NCBI RefSeq assembly: GCF_002407245.1
Contig: NZ_CP010685.1
Coordinates: 4,466 to 68,465, forward strand
Source: Phaeobacter piscinae
GTDB lineage: Bacteria > Pseudomonadota > Alphaproteobacteria > Rhodobacterales > Rhodobacteraceae
Reading direction: 5' to 3'
DNA length: 64,000 bases
Shown: positions 18,916 to 27,900 of the stretch, piece by piece
Position numbering within the stretch: the stretch's first letter is position 1
Layout: every line of letters begins with the position of its first letter
Program-made: the position numbers and the translations under genes
Notes under the pieces: model-generated
Database searches by the model: none
What the model was told of the DNA's origin: nothing
The model's input: the letters and a program-made list of their open reading frames with translations, nothing else

Positions 18916-20219
18916 GCGATACATCCAAATCCTACCCGATCCGGGGGCTGACCATTGCCGGGTTGCTGGCCATGGGGCTGCTGGTCGGCGGCCTTGGCCA
19001 ATGGGCCGCCACGGCAGAAATCTCCGGCGCGGTGATTGCCTCCGGTTCCATCAAGGTGGAGCAGAACCGGCAGGTGGTGCAGCACCCCTATGGCGGTGTT
19101 GTCGATGAGGTGCTGGTGAGCGAGGGCGATCTGGTTGAGGAAGACGCGCTGCTGCTGCGGCTGGAGCCGTCGGAGCTGCTGGCCGACCGTCAGATCGTCG
19201 AAGGCCAGCTGGCCGAAACCCTGGCCCGGCGCAGCCGCTATAGCGCCGAACGGGACGAGGCCGAAGAGATCACTTTTGCCGAGCTGCTGTTTGAGCTGAA
19301 GGGCACCCATGTGCAGACCGAAGAGCTGATCAACGGGCAGAAACGCCTGTTTGAGGCGCGCCTGGTCAATCTGCGGGCCCGCATCAGCCGCCTGCAGGAA
19401 CGTATCGGCCAGATCCAGAGCCAGATCGACGGGATCGAGGCGCAGCAATCGGCTCTGCAGGAACAATTGGTGCTGATCGGCAAGGAGCTGGAAAACCAGC
19501 AGAGCCTGCTGTCGCAGGGGCTGGCGCAGTCCAGCCGGGTGCTGTCCCTGCAGCGTGAACAGTCGCGGCTGCGCGGTCAGGCCGGGGCGCTGACCGCCCA
19601 GAAGGCCCAGGCCGAAGGGCAGGTCACCGAATTGGGTCTGGAGATCCTCAACCAGAAAAGCGCGCGGCGCGAAGAGGCGATCACCACCCTGCGTGACCTG
19701 CAGGTGCGTGAGCTGGAGCTGATCGAGCGGCGCAATGTGATCCTGCAGCGGCTGTCCCGGCTGGAGGTGCGCGCGCCGGTGGCGGGGGTGGTTTATGACC
19801 TCAATGTCTTTGCCCGCAAATCGGTGATCCGGGCGGCGGATCCGCTGATGTATCTGATCCCGCAGAGCCAGCCTCTGGTGATCTCGGCGCAGGTGGCACC
19901 CTCAGATATTGATCAGGTCTATCTCAATCAGAAGGTCAGCCTGAATTTCTCCAGCTTCAACCAGCGCACCACGCCGACGCTGTTTGGCTCGGTGAGCACA
20001 ATCTCGGCAGATTCCTTTATCGATCCGCAGACCGGGCGCAGCTACTACGTGGTGGAGGTGCGGCTGAACAAAGGCGAGGCCGCCCGCCTGCCCGAGGGCA
20101 ATGTGCTGGTGCCGGGGATGCCGGTGGAGACCTTTATCCAGACCAACAGCCGCACGCCTTTTGCCTATCTGGTGCAGCCCTTCACCGATTATCTCAACCG
20201 GGCCTTCCGCGAAAGCTGA
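18912..20219 (+). CDS. Type I secretion periplasmic adaptor 1 (HlyD family)
   Basis: Membrane fusion protein of 435 residues that bridges the exporter and an outer-membrane TolC channel. One N-terminal membrane segment (about residues 13-33) is followed by the lipoyl half-motif VVQHPYGGVVDEVLVSEGD, a long coiled coil (roughly residues 95-280), and the second half LEVRAPVAGVVYDL. The ATGA overlap with the ATPase gene implies coupled translation. No TolC-like outer-membrane protein is encoded in the window. Confidence 0.93.
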   Translation: MSDTSKSYPIRGLTIAGLLAMGLLVGGLGQWAATAEISGAVIASGSIKVEQNRQVVQHPYGGVVDEVLVSEGDLVEEDALLLRLEPSELLADRQIVEGQLAETLARRSRYSAERDEAEEITFAELLFELKGTHVQTEELINGQKRLFEARLVNLRARISRLQERIGQIQSQIDGIEAQQSALQEQLVLIGKELENQQSLLSQGLAQSSRVLSLQREQSRLRGQAGALTAQKAQAEGQVTELGLEILNQKSARREEAITTLRDLQVRELELIERRNVILQRLSRLEVRAPVAGVVYDLNVFARKSVIRAADPLMYLIPQSQPLVISAQVAPSDIDQVYLNQKVSLNFSSFNQRTTPTLFGSVSTISADSFIDPQTGRSYYVVEVRLNKGEAARLPEGNVLVPGMPVETFIQTNSRTPFAYLVQPFTDYLNRAFRES

Positions 20220-20390
20220 GCCTGCCGGCCTGGATCTCGCACCCCGCCTGCCGATCCGGACAGGGGGGGATGCCGGGGGGGTATTGGGGCGAAAACCGGC
20301 TGCCACTCCGCCGCAACATGTTTTAAGCTGAGACCACCCCGCGCCCAGGTGCCAAACCGCGGCCGACCGCATAAGATTTAAGGATAGCAG

Positions 20391-21509
20391 ATGAAAAAAG
20401 CCCTCATCACCGGTGTAACGGGTCAGGATGGGTCCTACCTTGCGGAGTTTCTTCTGGAGAAGGGCTATGAGGTGCATGGGCTGAAGCGGCGGGCGTCGTC
20501 GTTCAACACGGCGCGGGTGGATCATATCTATCAGGATCCGCATGTGGATCATGCCCGGTTCAAACTGCATTACGGCGATCTGACCGACACGTCGAACCTG
20601 ACCCGGCTGCTGAGCGAGATTGAACCGGATGAGGTCTATAACCTCGGCGCGCAGTCCCATGTGGCGGTCAGCTTTGAGGCGCCGGAATATACCGCCGATG
20701 TGGATGGCATCGGCACCCTGCGCCTGCTGGAGGCGATCCGCTTTCTGGGGCTGGAGAAGAAGACCCGGTTTTATCAGGCCTCCACGTCTGAGCTTTATGG
20801 TCTGGTGCAGGAAACCCCGCAGCGCGAGACCACGCCGTTTTACCCGCGCTCGCCCTATGCGGTGGCCAAGCTGTATTCCTACTGGATCACGGTCAACTAC
20901 CGCGAGGCCTATGGCATCTATGCCTGCAACGGCATCCTGTTCAACCACGAGAGCCCGCGCCGGGGCGAGACCTTTGTGACGCGCAAGATCACCCGCGGTC
21001 TGGCCAATATCGCCCAAGGCCTCGAGGAGTGTCTTTATATGGGCAATATCGACGCGTTGCGCGACTGGGGCCATGCCAAGGATTACGTGCGCATGCAGTG
21101 GATGATGCTGCAGCAGGAGACGCCTGAGGATTTTGTGATTGCCACCGGCAAGCAATATTCGGTGCGCCAGTTCATCACCTGGTCGGCGCAGGAACTGGGG
21201 CTGACGCTGGCGTTTTCAGGCGCAGGTGTCGAGGAAATTGCCACGGTGACCGCGATTGCGGGCGATATGGCCCCGGCGCTGAAAGTGGGCGATGTGGTGC
21301 TGCGCATTGACCCGCGTTATTTCCGCCCCGCCGAGGTGGAGACGCTGCTGGGTGATCCGTCAAAGGCGAAGGAGCAACTGGGCTGGGAGCCGGAAATCAC
21401 CACCCAGGAGATGTGCGCCGAAATGGTGCGCGAAGACCTCAAGACCGCCCGCCGCCACGCCCTGCTGAAAGAGCACGGCATGGATCTGCCGGTCAGCACA
21501 GAGGGCTGA
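20391..21509 (+). CDS. gmd: GDP-mannose 4,6-dehydratase
   Basis: Converts GDP-D-mannose to GDP-4-keto-6-deoxymannose, first step to GDP-L-fucose. The 372-residue protein starts [19 protein letters not shown] with the NADP-binding motif, then [18 protein letters not shown]. It has YAVAK as the catalytic Tyr/Lys pair and [16 protein letters not shown], a signature of Gmd. A short gap of four bases separates it from fcl. A fresh promoter is expected in 20220-20390. Confidence 0.97.
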   Translation: MKKALITGVTGQDGSYLAEFLLEKGYEVHGLKRRASSFNTARVDHIYQDPHVDHARFKLHYGDLTDTSNLTRLLSEIEPDEVYNLGAQSHVAVSFEAPEYTADVDGIGTLRLLEAIRFLGLEKKTRFYQASTSELYGLVQETPQRETTPFYPRSPYAVAKLYSYWITVNYREAYGIYACNGILFNHESPRRGETFVTRKITRGLANIAQGLEECLYMGNIDALRDWGHAKDYVRMQWMMLQQETPEDFVIATGKQYSVRQFITWSAQELGLTLAFSGAGVEEIATVTAIAGDMAPALKVGDVVLRIDPRYFRPAEVETLLGDPSKAKEQLGWEPEITTQEMCAEMVREDLKTARRHALLKEHGMDLPVSTEG

Positions 21510-21513
21510 GAGC

Positions 21514-22503
21514 ATGGGCACCAGCGCTGTGAAAATCTATGTGGCCGGCCATCGTGGCATGGTGGGCGGCGCCATCCTGCGCCGCTTGCAGGCGCGTCAG
21601 GATGCGGGGGCAGACATTCAGCTGATCACCCGCACCAGCGCCGAGCTGGATCTGACCAATCAGGCGGCGGTACAGGCGTTTTTCGCCGCAGAACGCCCCG
21701 ATCAGGTGGTGCTGGCGGCGGCCAAAGTGGGTGGCATTCATGCCAACAACGCCTATCCGGCGGCGTTCATCTATGAAAACCTGATGATGGAATGCAATGT
21801 GATCCATGCCGCCCATCAACAGGGCGTTGAGCGGCTGTTGCAGCTGGGATCCAGTTGCATCTATCCCAAACACGCCCCCCAACCGATGGCCGAAGCCGCC
21901 CTGCTGAGCGATGTGCTGGAGGCCACCAATGAGCCTTATGCGATTGCCAAGATCGCCGGCATCAAGCTCTGCGAGAGTTACAACCGCCAATATGGCCGCG
22001 ATTACCGCTCGGTGCTGCCGACCAATCTCTATGGGCCGGGGGATAATTTTCACCCCGAAAACAGCCATGTTCTGCCGGCGCTTATCCGTCGGTTTGATGC
22101 GGCGGCGCGGGCCGGCGAGGATCATGTGACGATCTGGGGCACCGGCACGCCCCGGCGCGAATTCCTGCACGTCGATGACATGGCGGCGGCCTCGCTGTTT
22201 GTGCTGGACCTGGATCCGGCGATCTACCGGCGTGAAACCAGCCCGATGCTGAGCCATATCAACGTCGGCTGCGGGCAGGATATCTCGATCCTGGAGCTGG
22301 CCCGAATGGTGGCCGATGTGGTGGGCTTTGACGGTGAGATCCGCACCAATCCCGATCAGCCCGACGGCACCCCGCGCAAACTGATGGATGTCTCGCGGCT
22401 GGCGCGCCTGGGCTGGCAGGCGGAAATTGCCCTGCGCGACGGGATCGCCCAGACCTATGCGTGGTACCGCGCGCAGGACCAGGCCAGCCTGCGCAGCAAA
22501 TAA
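21514..22503 (+). CDS. fcl: GDP-L-fucose synthase
   Basis: Bifunctional epimerase/reductase of 329 residues making GDP-L-fucose from the Gmd product. [15 protein letters not shown] is the cofactor motif, [15 protein letters not shown] and YAIAK supply the active site, and [23 protein letters not shown] is a family signature. It lies immediately after gmd in one operon. The sugar is likely to be a component of the polysaccharide. Confidence 0.96.
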   Translation: MGTSAVKIYVAGHRGMVGGAILRRLQARQDAGADIQLITRTSAELDLTNQAAVQAFFAAERPDQVVLAAAKVGGIHANNAYPAAFIYENLMMECNVIHAAHQQGVERLLQLGSSCIYPKHAPQPMAEAALLSDVLEATNEPYAIAKIAGIKLCESYNRQYGRDYRSVLPTNLYGPGDNFHPENSHVLPALIRRFDAAARAGEDHVTIWGTGTPRREFLHVDDMAAASLFVLDLDPAIYRRETSPMLSHINVGCGQDISILELARMVADVVGFDGEIRTNPDQPDGTPRKLMDVSRLARLGWQAEIALRDGIAQTYAWYRAQDQASLRSK

Positions 22504-22629
22504 CCTGCCTGCTGGCCATCGCCGCAAAAAAGGTCCAGAAAAGACAGGGAGATGGCCCAGAAATTGGGCAGACATTTGCCTCAAACGGGTCAGACTAGGA
22601 CTCAGAGACCGGTCGGAAAGGGACAGCTC

Positions 22630-24051
22630 ATGATCACCCCCATTCTCCTGTGCGGCGGCTCCGGCACACGGCTGTGGCCGCTCTCGCGCAAGAGCTATCC
22701 AAAGCAATTTGTCCCCCTGGTGGGGGAGACCACGCTGTTTCAGGCCTCCGCCCTGCGCTTGTCGGGCGCGGGATTTGCCGCCCCGATGGTGCTGACCAAT
22801 TCGGATTTCCGTTTCATCGTCACCGAACAGCTGGCGGAGGTGGGCATTGATCCGGGCGCCATTCTGATCGAACCGGCCGGGCGCAACACCGCCCCTGCGG
22901 TGTTGGCGGCGGCGCTTTGGCTGCGGGCGCGCGATCCGGAGGGGCTGATGCTGGTGGCGCCCTCGGATCATGTGGTGCCCGATGCGGCGGCCTTTCGCGC
23001 AGCTGTTGCGGCGGCGGAGCCGGCGGCGCGCGCAGGCCAGCTGGTCACCTTCGGGATCAAACCGGACCGGGCTGAAACCGGTTATGGCTATCTTGAACTG
23101 GATGGCGATCCGGGTGATTTCACACCGCAGGTGATCGGGCTCAAACGGTTTGTCGAAAAACCGGATCTCGCCACCGCCGAGGATATGCTGGCCTCCGGGC
23201 AGTTCCTGTGGAATGCCGGCATCTTCCTGTTTTCGGTCAAAGCCATCATCGCCGCCTTTGAGGCCCATGCGCCGGATCTGATGGCGCCGGTGCAGGGCGC
23301 GGTGGACAAGGGCGAACCTGATCTCGGCTTTCTGCGACTGGACCCGGACGCCTGGGACGGGGCGGCGGATATCTCCATCGACTATGCGGTGATGGAACGG
23401 GCCGATAATCTCGCGGTGGTGCCCTATGCGGGCGGCTGGTCCGATCTCGGTGGCTGGGATGCGGTCTGGCGTGAAAGCGGCCCCGATGGCGATGGCATCG
23501 TCACCCAGGGGCGCGCGACGGCCATTGAGTGTCGCAACAGCCTGCTGCGCTCGGAGGATGATGGGTTGGAGGTTGTCGGCATCGGGCTGAAGGATGTGAT
23601 CGCCGTGGCGATGCCGGATGCGGTGCTGGTGGCGGATGCCTCCCGCGCGCAGGACGTCAAACAGGCGGTCAGCGCACTGAAGGCACAATCCGCCCGCCAG
23701 GCCGAGGCCTTCCCCAAGGATCACCGCCCCTGGGGCTGGTTTGAGAGCCTGGTGGTGGGCGAGCGGTTTCAGGTGAAACGTATCCATGTGCATCCCGGGG
23801 CAGCGCTCAGCCTGCAGAGCCATCACCACCGGTCGGAACATTGGATCGTGGTGGAAGGCACCGCCAAGGTGACGGTGGATGACAGCATCCAGCTGGTGAG
23901 CGAAAACCAGTCGGTCTACATCCCCCTTGGCGCGGTGCACCGGATGGAGAACCCCGGCAAAGTGCCGATGGTCCTCATCGAAGTGCAGACCGGCAGCTAT
24001 CTCGGCGAGGATGACATCATCCGCTACGAGGACATCTACGCCCGCAAGTGA
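22630..24051 (+). CDS. manC: Mannose-1-phosphate guanylyltransferase / mannose-6-phosphate isomerase
   Basis: Makes GDP-mannose from mannose-1-phosphate and, through its C-terminal cupin domain, isomerises fructose-6-phosphate to mannose-6-phosphate. The 473-residue protein has the pyrophosphorylase motif CGGSGTRLWPLSRKSYPKQF at the N-terminus and the isomerase metal site in SLQSHHHRSEHWIVV. ATG 22630 is preceded by AAGGGA; the frame upstream to 22552 lacks protein character. It feeds gmd and fcl. No phosphomannomutase gene is in the window, so that step must be encoded elsewhere. Confidence 0.95.
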   Translation: MITPILLCGGSGTRLWPLSRKSYPKQFVPLVGETTLFQASALRLSGAGFAAPMVLTNSDFRFIVTEQLAEVGIDPGAILIEPAGRNTAPAVLAAALWLRARDPEGLMLVAPSDHVVPDAAAFRAAVAAAEPAARAGQLVTFGIKPDRAETGYGYLELDGDPGDFTPQVIGLKRFVEKPDLATAEDMLASGQFLWNAGIFLFSVKAIIAAFEAHAPDLMAPVQGAVDKGEPDLGFLRLDPDAWDGAADISIDYAVMERADNLAVVPYAGGWSDLGGWDAVWRESGPDGDGIVTQGRATAIECRNSLLRSEDDGLEVVGIGLKDVIAVAMPDAVLVADASRAQDVKQAVSALKAQSARQAEAFPKDHRPWGWFESLVVGERFQVKRIHVHPGAALSLQSHHHRSEHWIVVEGTAKVTVDDSIQLVSENQSVYIPLGAVHRMENPGKVPMVLIEVQTGSYLGEDDIIRYEDIYARK

Positions 24052-24082
24052 CGGTTGGGTCTATCCCCCTCACGCCCTGATC

Positions 24083-25351
24083 CTAGCGGATCAGCCAGTC
24101 TTCCAGACCTTCGGGCGGGGTGGTTTTGCCGGGCGGCAGCGCGCGCAGGCGGATCCAGCGGGGATCGGTGGGCTGGCCTGCGCGCAGGCGCAACCGGCCC
24201 AGAAGCCCGACCATATCCCATTCCACCCGCTCAGCCCGGCTGCGGTAGGGGCGGGTGGGGTCATAGGCCGGATTGAGACAGGGCGCGCCACCGGCATCGC
24301 GCAGGATGGCGCCAAAGCCATCGCGCAGGCTGCGGCCCTGCCATCGCCCGCCATCATCATTGCCCAGAATGGACGGGGTGGTGGAGATCACCCCCATTGG
24401 TGTCTCGCCGGGCTGGGCGGCGCGGATCCGGTCGCCCTCCAGCACCACGGAGATCCCGCGCCGGTCCTCCCCGTCCGGGTTGCCATCCAGCCATTCGAAA
24501 AACTCGGCATAATCTGCGCCGCCGCCGCTCCAGGCACCATCGCAATAGCCATTGCCATTCTGGCTCAGTCGGAACATCGCGCCGCTGCCATCGCCGGCGG
24601 TCAGGTAATCCTGCCCGCTGCCCGTCGCGGTGAGCGCCAGAAGCGTGTTGTCATCGCCCTGCACTTCCAGACGGGCGCCGGGATCATAGGTGCCAAAGCC
24701 GGCCCGCCCGCTGGCGGATTTCAGCACCATGGCGGCCTCCCAACTGCTGCCATCGGGGGAGAGTTTCACGGTGAAATCGGTATTGCCCGCCAGCCCCATC
24801 TCGGCATGGCCCGCCCAGTTGGATTGAAACAGCAGGCTGGCGGTGTCACCACCTGAGGCCTTGTTGATCTTCAGCTGGTGGCCGCCGCCATCATGGCTGA
24901 GCAGGCTGGCGGGGCTGCGCAGGGACAGGCGGTTGCTGGCATCGGCATCGGTGGCAATGCCCAGGCGTTCCAGCCGGTCGCCGGTGAGAGGCGGCAGCAC
25001 CCAGGCGGTGCCATCCCAGATCCGCAGCGCCTGATCCGTCGGCACCCAGGCGCGCCAGCCCGGCTGCGGTGTCAGGAACTGCCAGGCGGCCTCCTGCCAG
25101 ATCGCCAGACGGCCACCCTGACCGGCCCAGGCATCCGCCGGGCTGTCGGCCAGCCCATAGGTGGCGCCCGCGGCCGGGGTTGCGGGCGGGGTGGTGGCGT
25201 CAAACGCTTCAAGGCGCAGCTGCACCAGCGCATCCAGCATGCGCAGCGCCTCGTTATGGGTCACATGTTTCTGCGCCTGCGCGGGCATCAGATAGGGCAG
25301 GGCAAGGCGGGGTGAGGTTTCGGGCAGGGTCTCTGGCAGACTTTCTGACAT
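24083..25351 (-). CDS. DUF2793 protein with peptidase-G2-like C-terminus
   Basis: A 422-residue protein. The N-terminal part LPYLMPAQAQKHVTHNEALRMLD, with its tryptophan-rich continuation, matches the DUF2793 family found on alphaproteobacterial phage and gene-transfer-agent tail proteins. The C-terminal part around GGADYAEFFEWLDGN and PMGVISTTPSILGND resembles the peptidase G2 autoproteolytic domain of phage tail fibres. Such domains act as chaperones that cut themselves off after the trimer folds. No other phage gene is nearby and the neighbours are polysaccharide and RTX genes, so a surface or polysaccharide-binding role is possible. Function is not established. Confidence 0.7.
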   Translation of the reverse strand: MSESLPETLPETSPRLALPYLMPAQAQKHVTHNEALRMLDALVQLRLEAFDATTPPATPAAGATYGLADSPADAWAGQGGRLAIWQEAAWQFLTPQPGWRAWVPTDQALRIWDGTAWVLPPLTGDRLERLGIATDADASNRLSLRSPASLLSHDGGGHQLKINKASGGDTASLLFQSNWAGHAEMGLAGNTDFTVKLSPDGSSWEAAMVLKSASGRAGFGTYDPGARLEVQGDDNTLLALTATGSGQDYLTAGDGSGAMFRLSQNGNGYCDGAWSGGGADYAEFFEWLDGNPDGEDRRGISVVLEGDRIRAAQPGETPMGVISTTPSILGNDDGGRWQGRSLRDGFGAILRDAGGAPCLNPAYDPTRPYRSRAERVEWDMVGLLGRLRLRAGQPTDPRWIRLRALPPGKTTPPEGLEDWLIR

Positions 25352-25623
25352 TCTGGCGGCTCCTGATCACGGGGGGATGGCGCCATCCTGCCGCAACCAC
25401 ATCACCCACCCCCTAAGAGCGCGCGCGCCGCCTGCGCAACACCTGCGCGGGGATTGTTTCTCTCATGCCGGAACCACAGGGATTGTCTTCAATATGTAAA
25501 CAATCTCCGCGTTTCTGCCCCATTCCCGTCCGCTCTACCGCCGCGACCACCCGTGAGGGTTGATTTCGACCCCGGGCAATCGCCCCGACGGGTCGGGTGA
25601 TGACACAGCGCGGGAGCAGCAGG
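25352..25623. promoter_or_regulatory. Divergent promoter region with repeated GATTGT motif
   Basis: Between the DUF2793 gene (minus) and the large RTX gene (plus). The motif GATTGT occurs at 25452-25457 and 25481-25486, 29 bp apart, and inverted as ACAATC at 25500-25505. Such spacing could be an operator array. Promoters for both genes must be here; specific hexamers were not assigned. Confidence 0.35.
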
Positions 25624-27819
25624 ATGGATCTACAGTTTGCAGGACGGTTCGGGGCCAATGATCACCTGCTGGACAGCGATCTGCGCGATCTGGAACTCCA
25701 TCAGGCGGCCAATGGCGCGGTGCAATTATTTGCGGTGAGCGGGCTCAATGGCGGCATTGCCAGCTACAGTCTGGGTGGCGGTGCGCCGGTGCTGCGCGAC
25801 AGCCTGTACCACCGCGCGCTGGGGCTGGCGGGGGGCGAGGCGACCTTGGCCGAGATCGGCGGCGAGACGCGTCTGCTGGTGGAGGGCAGCACCCGCAGCG
25901 CGCTGGCGTTTCACCAGATCGGCGGCAATGGTCAGCTGTCGGCGCAGCAGCAGGCCAGCCTGCCGGGCGCGGGTTCTGCCGGGCTGACAGCGACGGTGGC
26001 GGGGGATCTGAGCGGTGGCGGATCGGTGATCTACGGTCTGGCCAAGGGCCAGCTGAGCGGCTGGCAGCTGGGCGCGGGCGGCACCCCCGGCGCAGAGGTC
26101 GCCACCCTTGGCGCGGCGGCGGCCTACGCCCGCCCCGGCGCGGTGGCGCTGGAGCTGGTGGATCTGGGCGGTGGCGCGCAGCTGCTTTTGCTGGCGGACC
26201 GGGTTGAGCAGGGGGTGCAGAGCTACCGGGTGGATGCTGCCACTGGCGCGCTGAGCGTCGCGGACAGTCTGGGGGCGGCGGATGGGCTGGGGCTGGCGGA
26301 ACCCACCGCGCTGGAGAGCTTCACCGCCTTTGGCAGCAGCTGGGTGGTGGTTGCGGCGGCGGGCAGCGGCTCGCTCAGCCTGATTGCGCTGGCGGCCAAT
26401 GGTCAGATGAGCCTGCGCGATCATGTGCTGGACACGGCCGCGACCCGTTTTGGCGGGATCACCGCGCTGGAGGTGGTGGAGGTCGCAGGCGAGGTGCTGG
26501 TGCTGGCGGCAGGCAGCGACGACGGGCTGGCGCTGTTTCGGATCCTGCCCGAGGGGCAGCTGGTGCATGTTACAAGCCTGGCCCAGGCCAGTGGCACGGA
26601 GGATGCCGGGCTGGGGCTGGAGAATGTCACTGCGCTGGCGGCGGCAGTGGTCGGAGAGGATTTGCAGATCTTTGCCAGCTCCGGCAGTGCCGAGGGGCTG
26701 TCGCAGTTCACCCTGTCGCTGGCAGAGCTGGGCGATGTGATCACCACCGCAGGCGGCCGGATCAGCGGCACTGGCGGCGCGGATGTGCTGGCCGGCGGCA
26801 TCGGCGCGGTGCTGAGCGGGGGGGCGGGGGCGGATGTCTTTGTGCTCCGCCCCGCCGAGGAGGGGCGCAGTGGCAGCCTGCGCATTACGGATTTCGAGGC
26901 GGGTCAGGACAGTCTGGATCTGTCGGGGTTTGACGGGCTGCGCAGTCTTGAGGGGCTGCAGATCCGCAGCCGCAGCGATGGCGCCACGCTCACCCATCAG
27001 GCGGCGGATGGCAGCCGCACCGAGGTTGTGGTGCAAAGCCGCGATGGCGACAGTCTGGATGCGGCGGATCTCTTTGCGGATGGCTTTATCTTTGCCGATC
27101 GCATGCTGCCCCCGGCGGAGGCGCCGGATCCGATGCGCTATGGCAGCGGCGGCGCCGACCGGATCACCGCGCGCAGTGCTGGCGATCAGATCAACGGTCT
27201 GGGCGGCAATGACACGCTGCTGGGCGGTGACGGGCGCGACAGCCTCTGGGGGGATGCGGGGCATGACCGGCTGATTGGCGGCAAGGGCGTCGACCGGCTG
27301 CGCGGGCAGGCAGGCAATGATGTGCTGCTGGGGCAGGAGGCGCGCGATCTGCTGGTGGGGGGGCTCGGGCGTGACACGCTGGATGGCGGGCGCGGCGGGG
27401 ATCGCTTATTGGGCGGGGCAGATGCGGATCTGCTGCGCGGCGGCGGGGAGAATGACCTGTTGCGCGGCGGCGCCCAAGGTGATCGCCTGCTGGGGCAGAG
27501 CGGCCGGGACAAGCTGTTTGGCCAGAAGGGCAATGACCTGCTGGATGGCGGCGGCGGGCATGACACGCTGACCGGCGGCGCAGGCGCGGATGTTTTTGTC
27601 TTCGGGGCGGGTCATGGCAGTGACCGGATCCGTGATTTCACCCAAGGCGAGGATGTGATCCATTTGGGGCGTCTGGCGCGGGCGGGCATCTCTGAGGATA
27701 TGAGCGATCTGATCCTGCAGCAGCAGGGCGATCACACGCGGATCCAGACCGGGGCCGGGGACATCCTGCTGCTCAATCAGAGTGCGGCAGAGCTGAGTGC
27801 GGATGATTTTATCTTCTGA
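25624..27819 (+). CDS. Large secreted protein: beta-propeller-like repeats plus RTX domain
   Basis: A 731-residue Ala/Gly/Leu-rich protein without a Sec signal. The first 380 residues consist of repeated blocks such as LALFRILPEGQLVHVTSLAQA, spaced about 45-50 residues, suggesting a beta-propeller. Residues from about 506 to 665 are RTX nonapeptides (GGNDTLLGGDGRD and similar). The C-terminus ends SAAELSADDFIF, a usual type I secretion signal. ATG 25624 follows GGGAGCAGCAGG. Its likely exporter is the pair at 17026-20219. An adhesin or matrix protein is the best guess; an enzyme on the propeller cannot be ruled out. Confidence 0.8.
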   Translation: MDLQFAGRFGANDHLLDSDLRDLELHQAANGAVQLFAVSGLNGGIASYSLGGGAPVLRDSLYHRALGLAGGEATLAEIGGETRLLVEGSTRSALAFHQIGGNGQLSAQQQASLPGAGSAGLTATVAGDLSGGGSVIYGLAKGQLSGWQLGAGGTPGAEVATLGAAAAYARPGAVALELVDLGGGAQLLLLADRVEQGVQSYRVDAATGALSVADSLGAADGLGLAEPTALESFTAFGSSWVVVAAAGSGSLSLIALAANGQMSLRDHVLDTAATRFGGITALEVVEVAGEVLVLAAGSDDGLALFRILPEGQLVHVTSLAQASGTEDAGLGLENVTALAAAVVGEDLQIFASSGSAEGLSQFTLSLAELGDVITTAGGRISGTGGADVLAGGIGAVLSGGAGADVFVLRPAEEGRSGSLRITDFEAGQDSLDLSGFDGLRSLEGLQIRSRSDGATLTHQAADGSRTEVVVQSRDGDSLDAADLFADGFIFADRMLPPAEAPDPMRYGSGGADRITARSAGDQINGLGGNDTLLGGDGRDSLWGDAGHDRLIGGKGVDRLRGQAGNDVLLGQEARDLLVGGLGRDTLDGGRGGDRLLGGADADLLRGGGENDLLRGGAQGDRLLGQSGRDKLFGQKGNDLLDGGGGHDTLTGGAGADVFVFGAGHGSDRIRDFTQGEDVIHLGRLARAGISEDMSDLILQQQGDHTRIQTGAGDILLLNQSAAELSADDFIF

Positions 27820-27900
27820 TCCCGGCCCATCTTCCGGGGCCAATCCGAAAGGCGTGTCGGGATCAGATCAGACCAATAAGGCCGCGAGGCTCAGGCGCCT

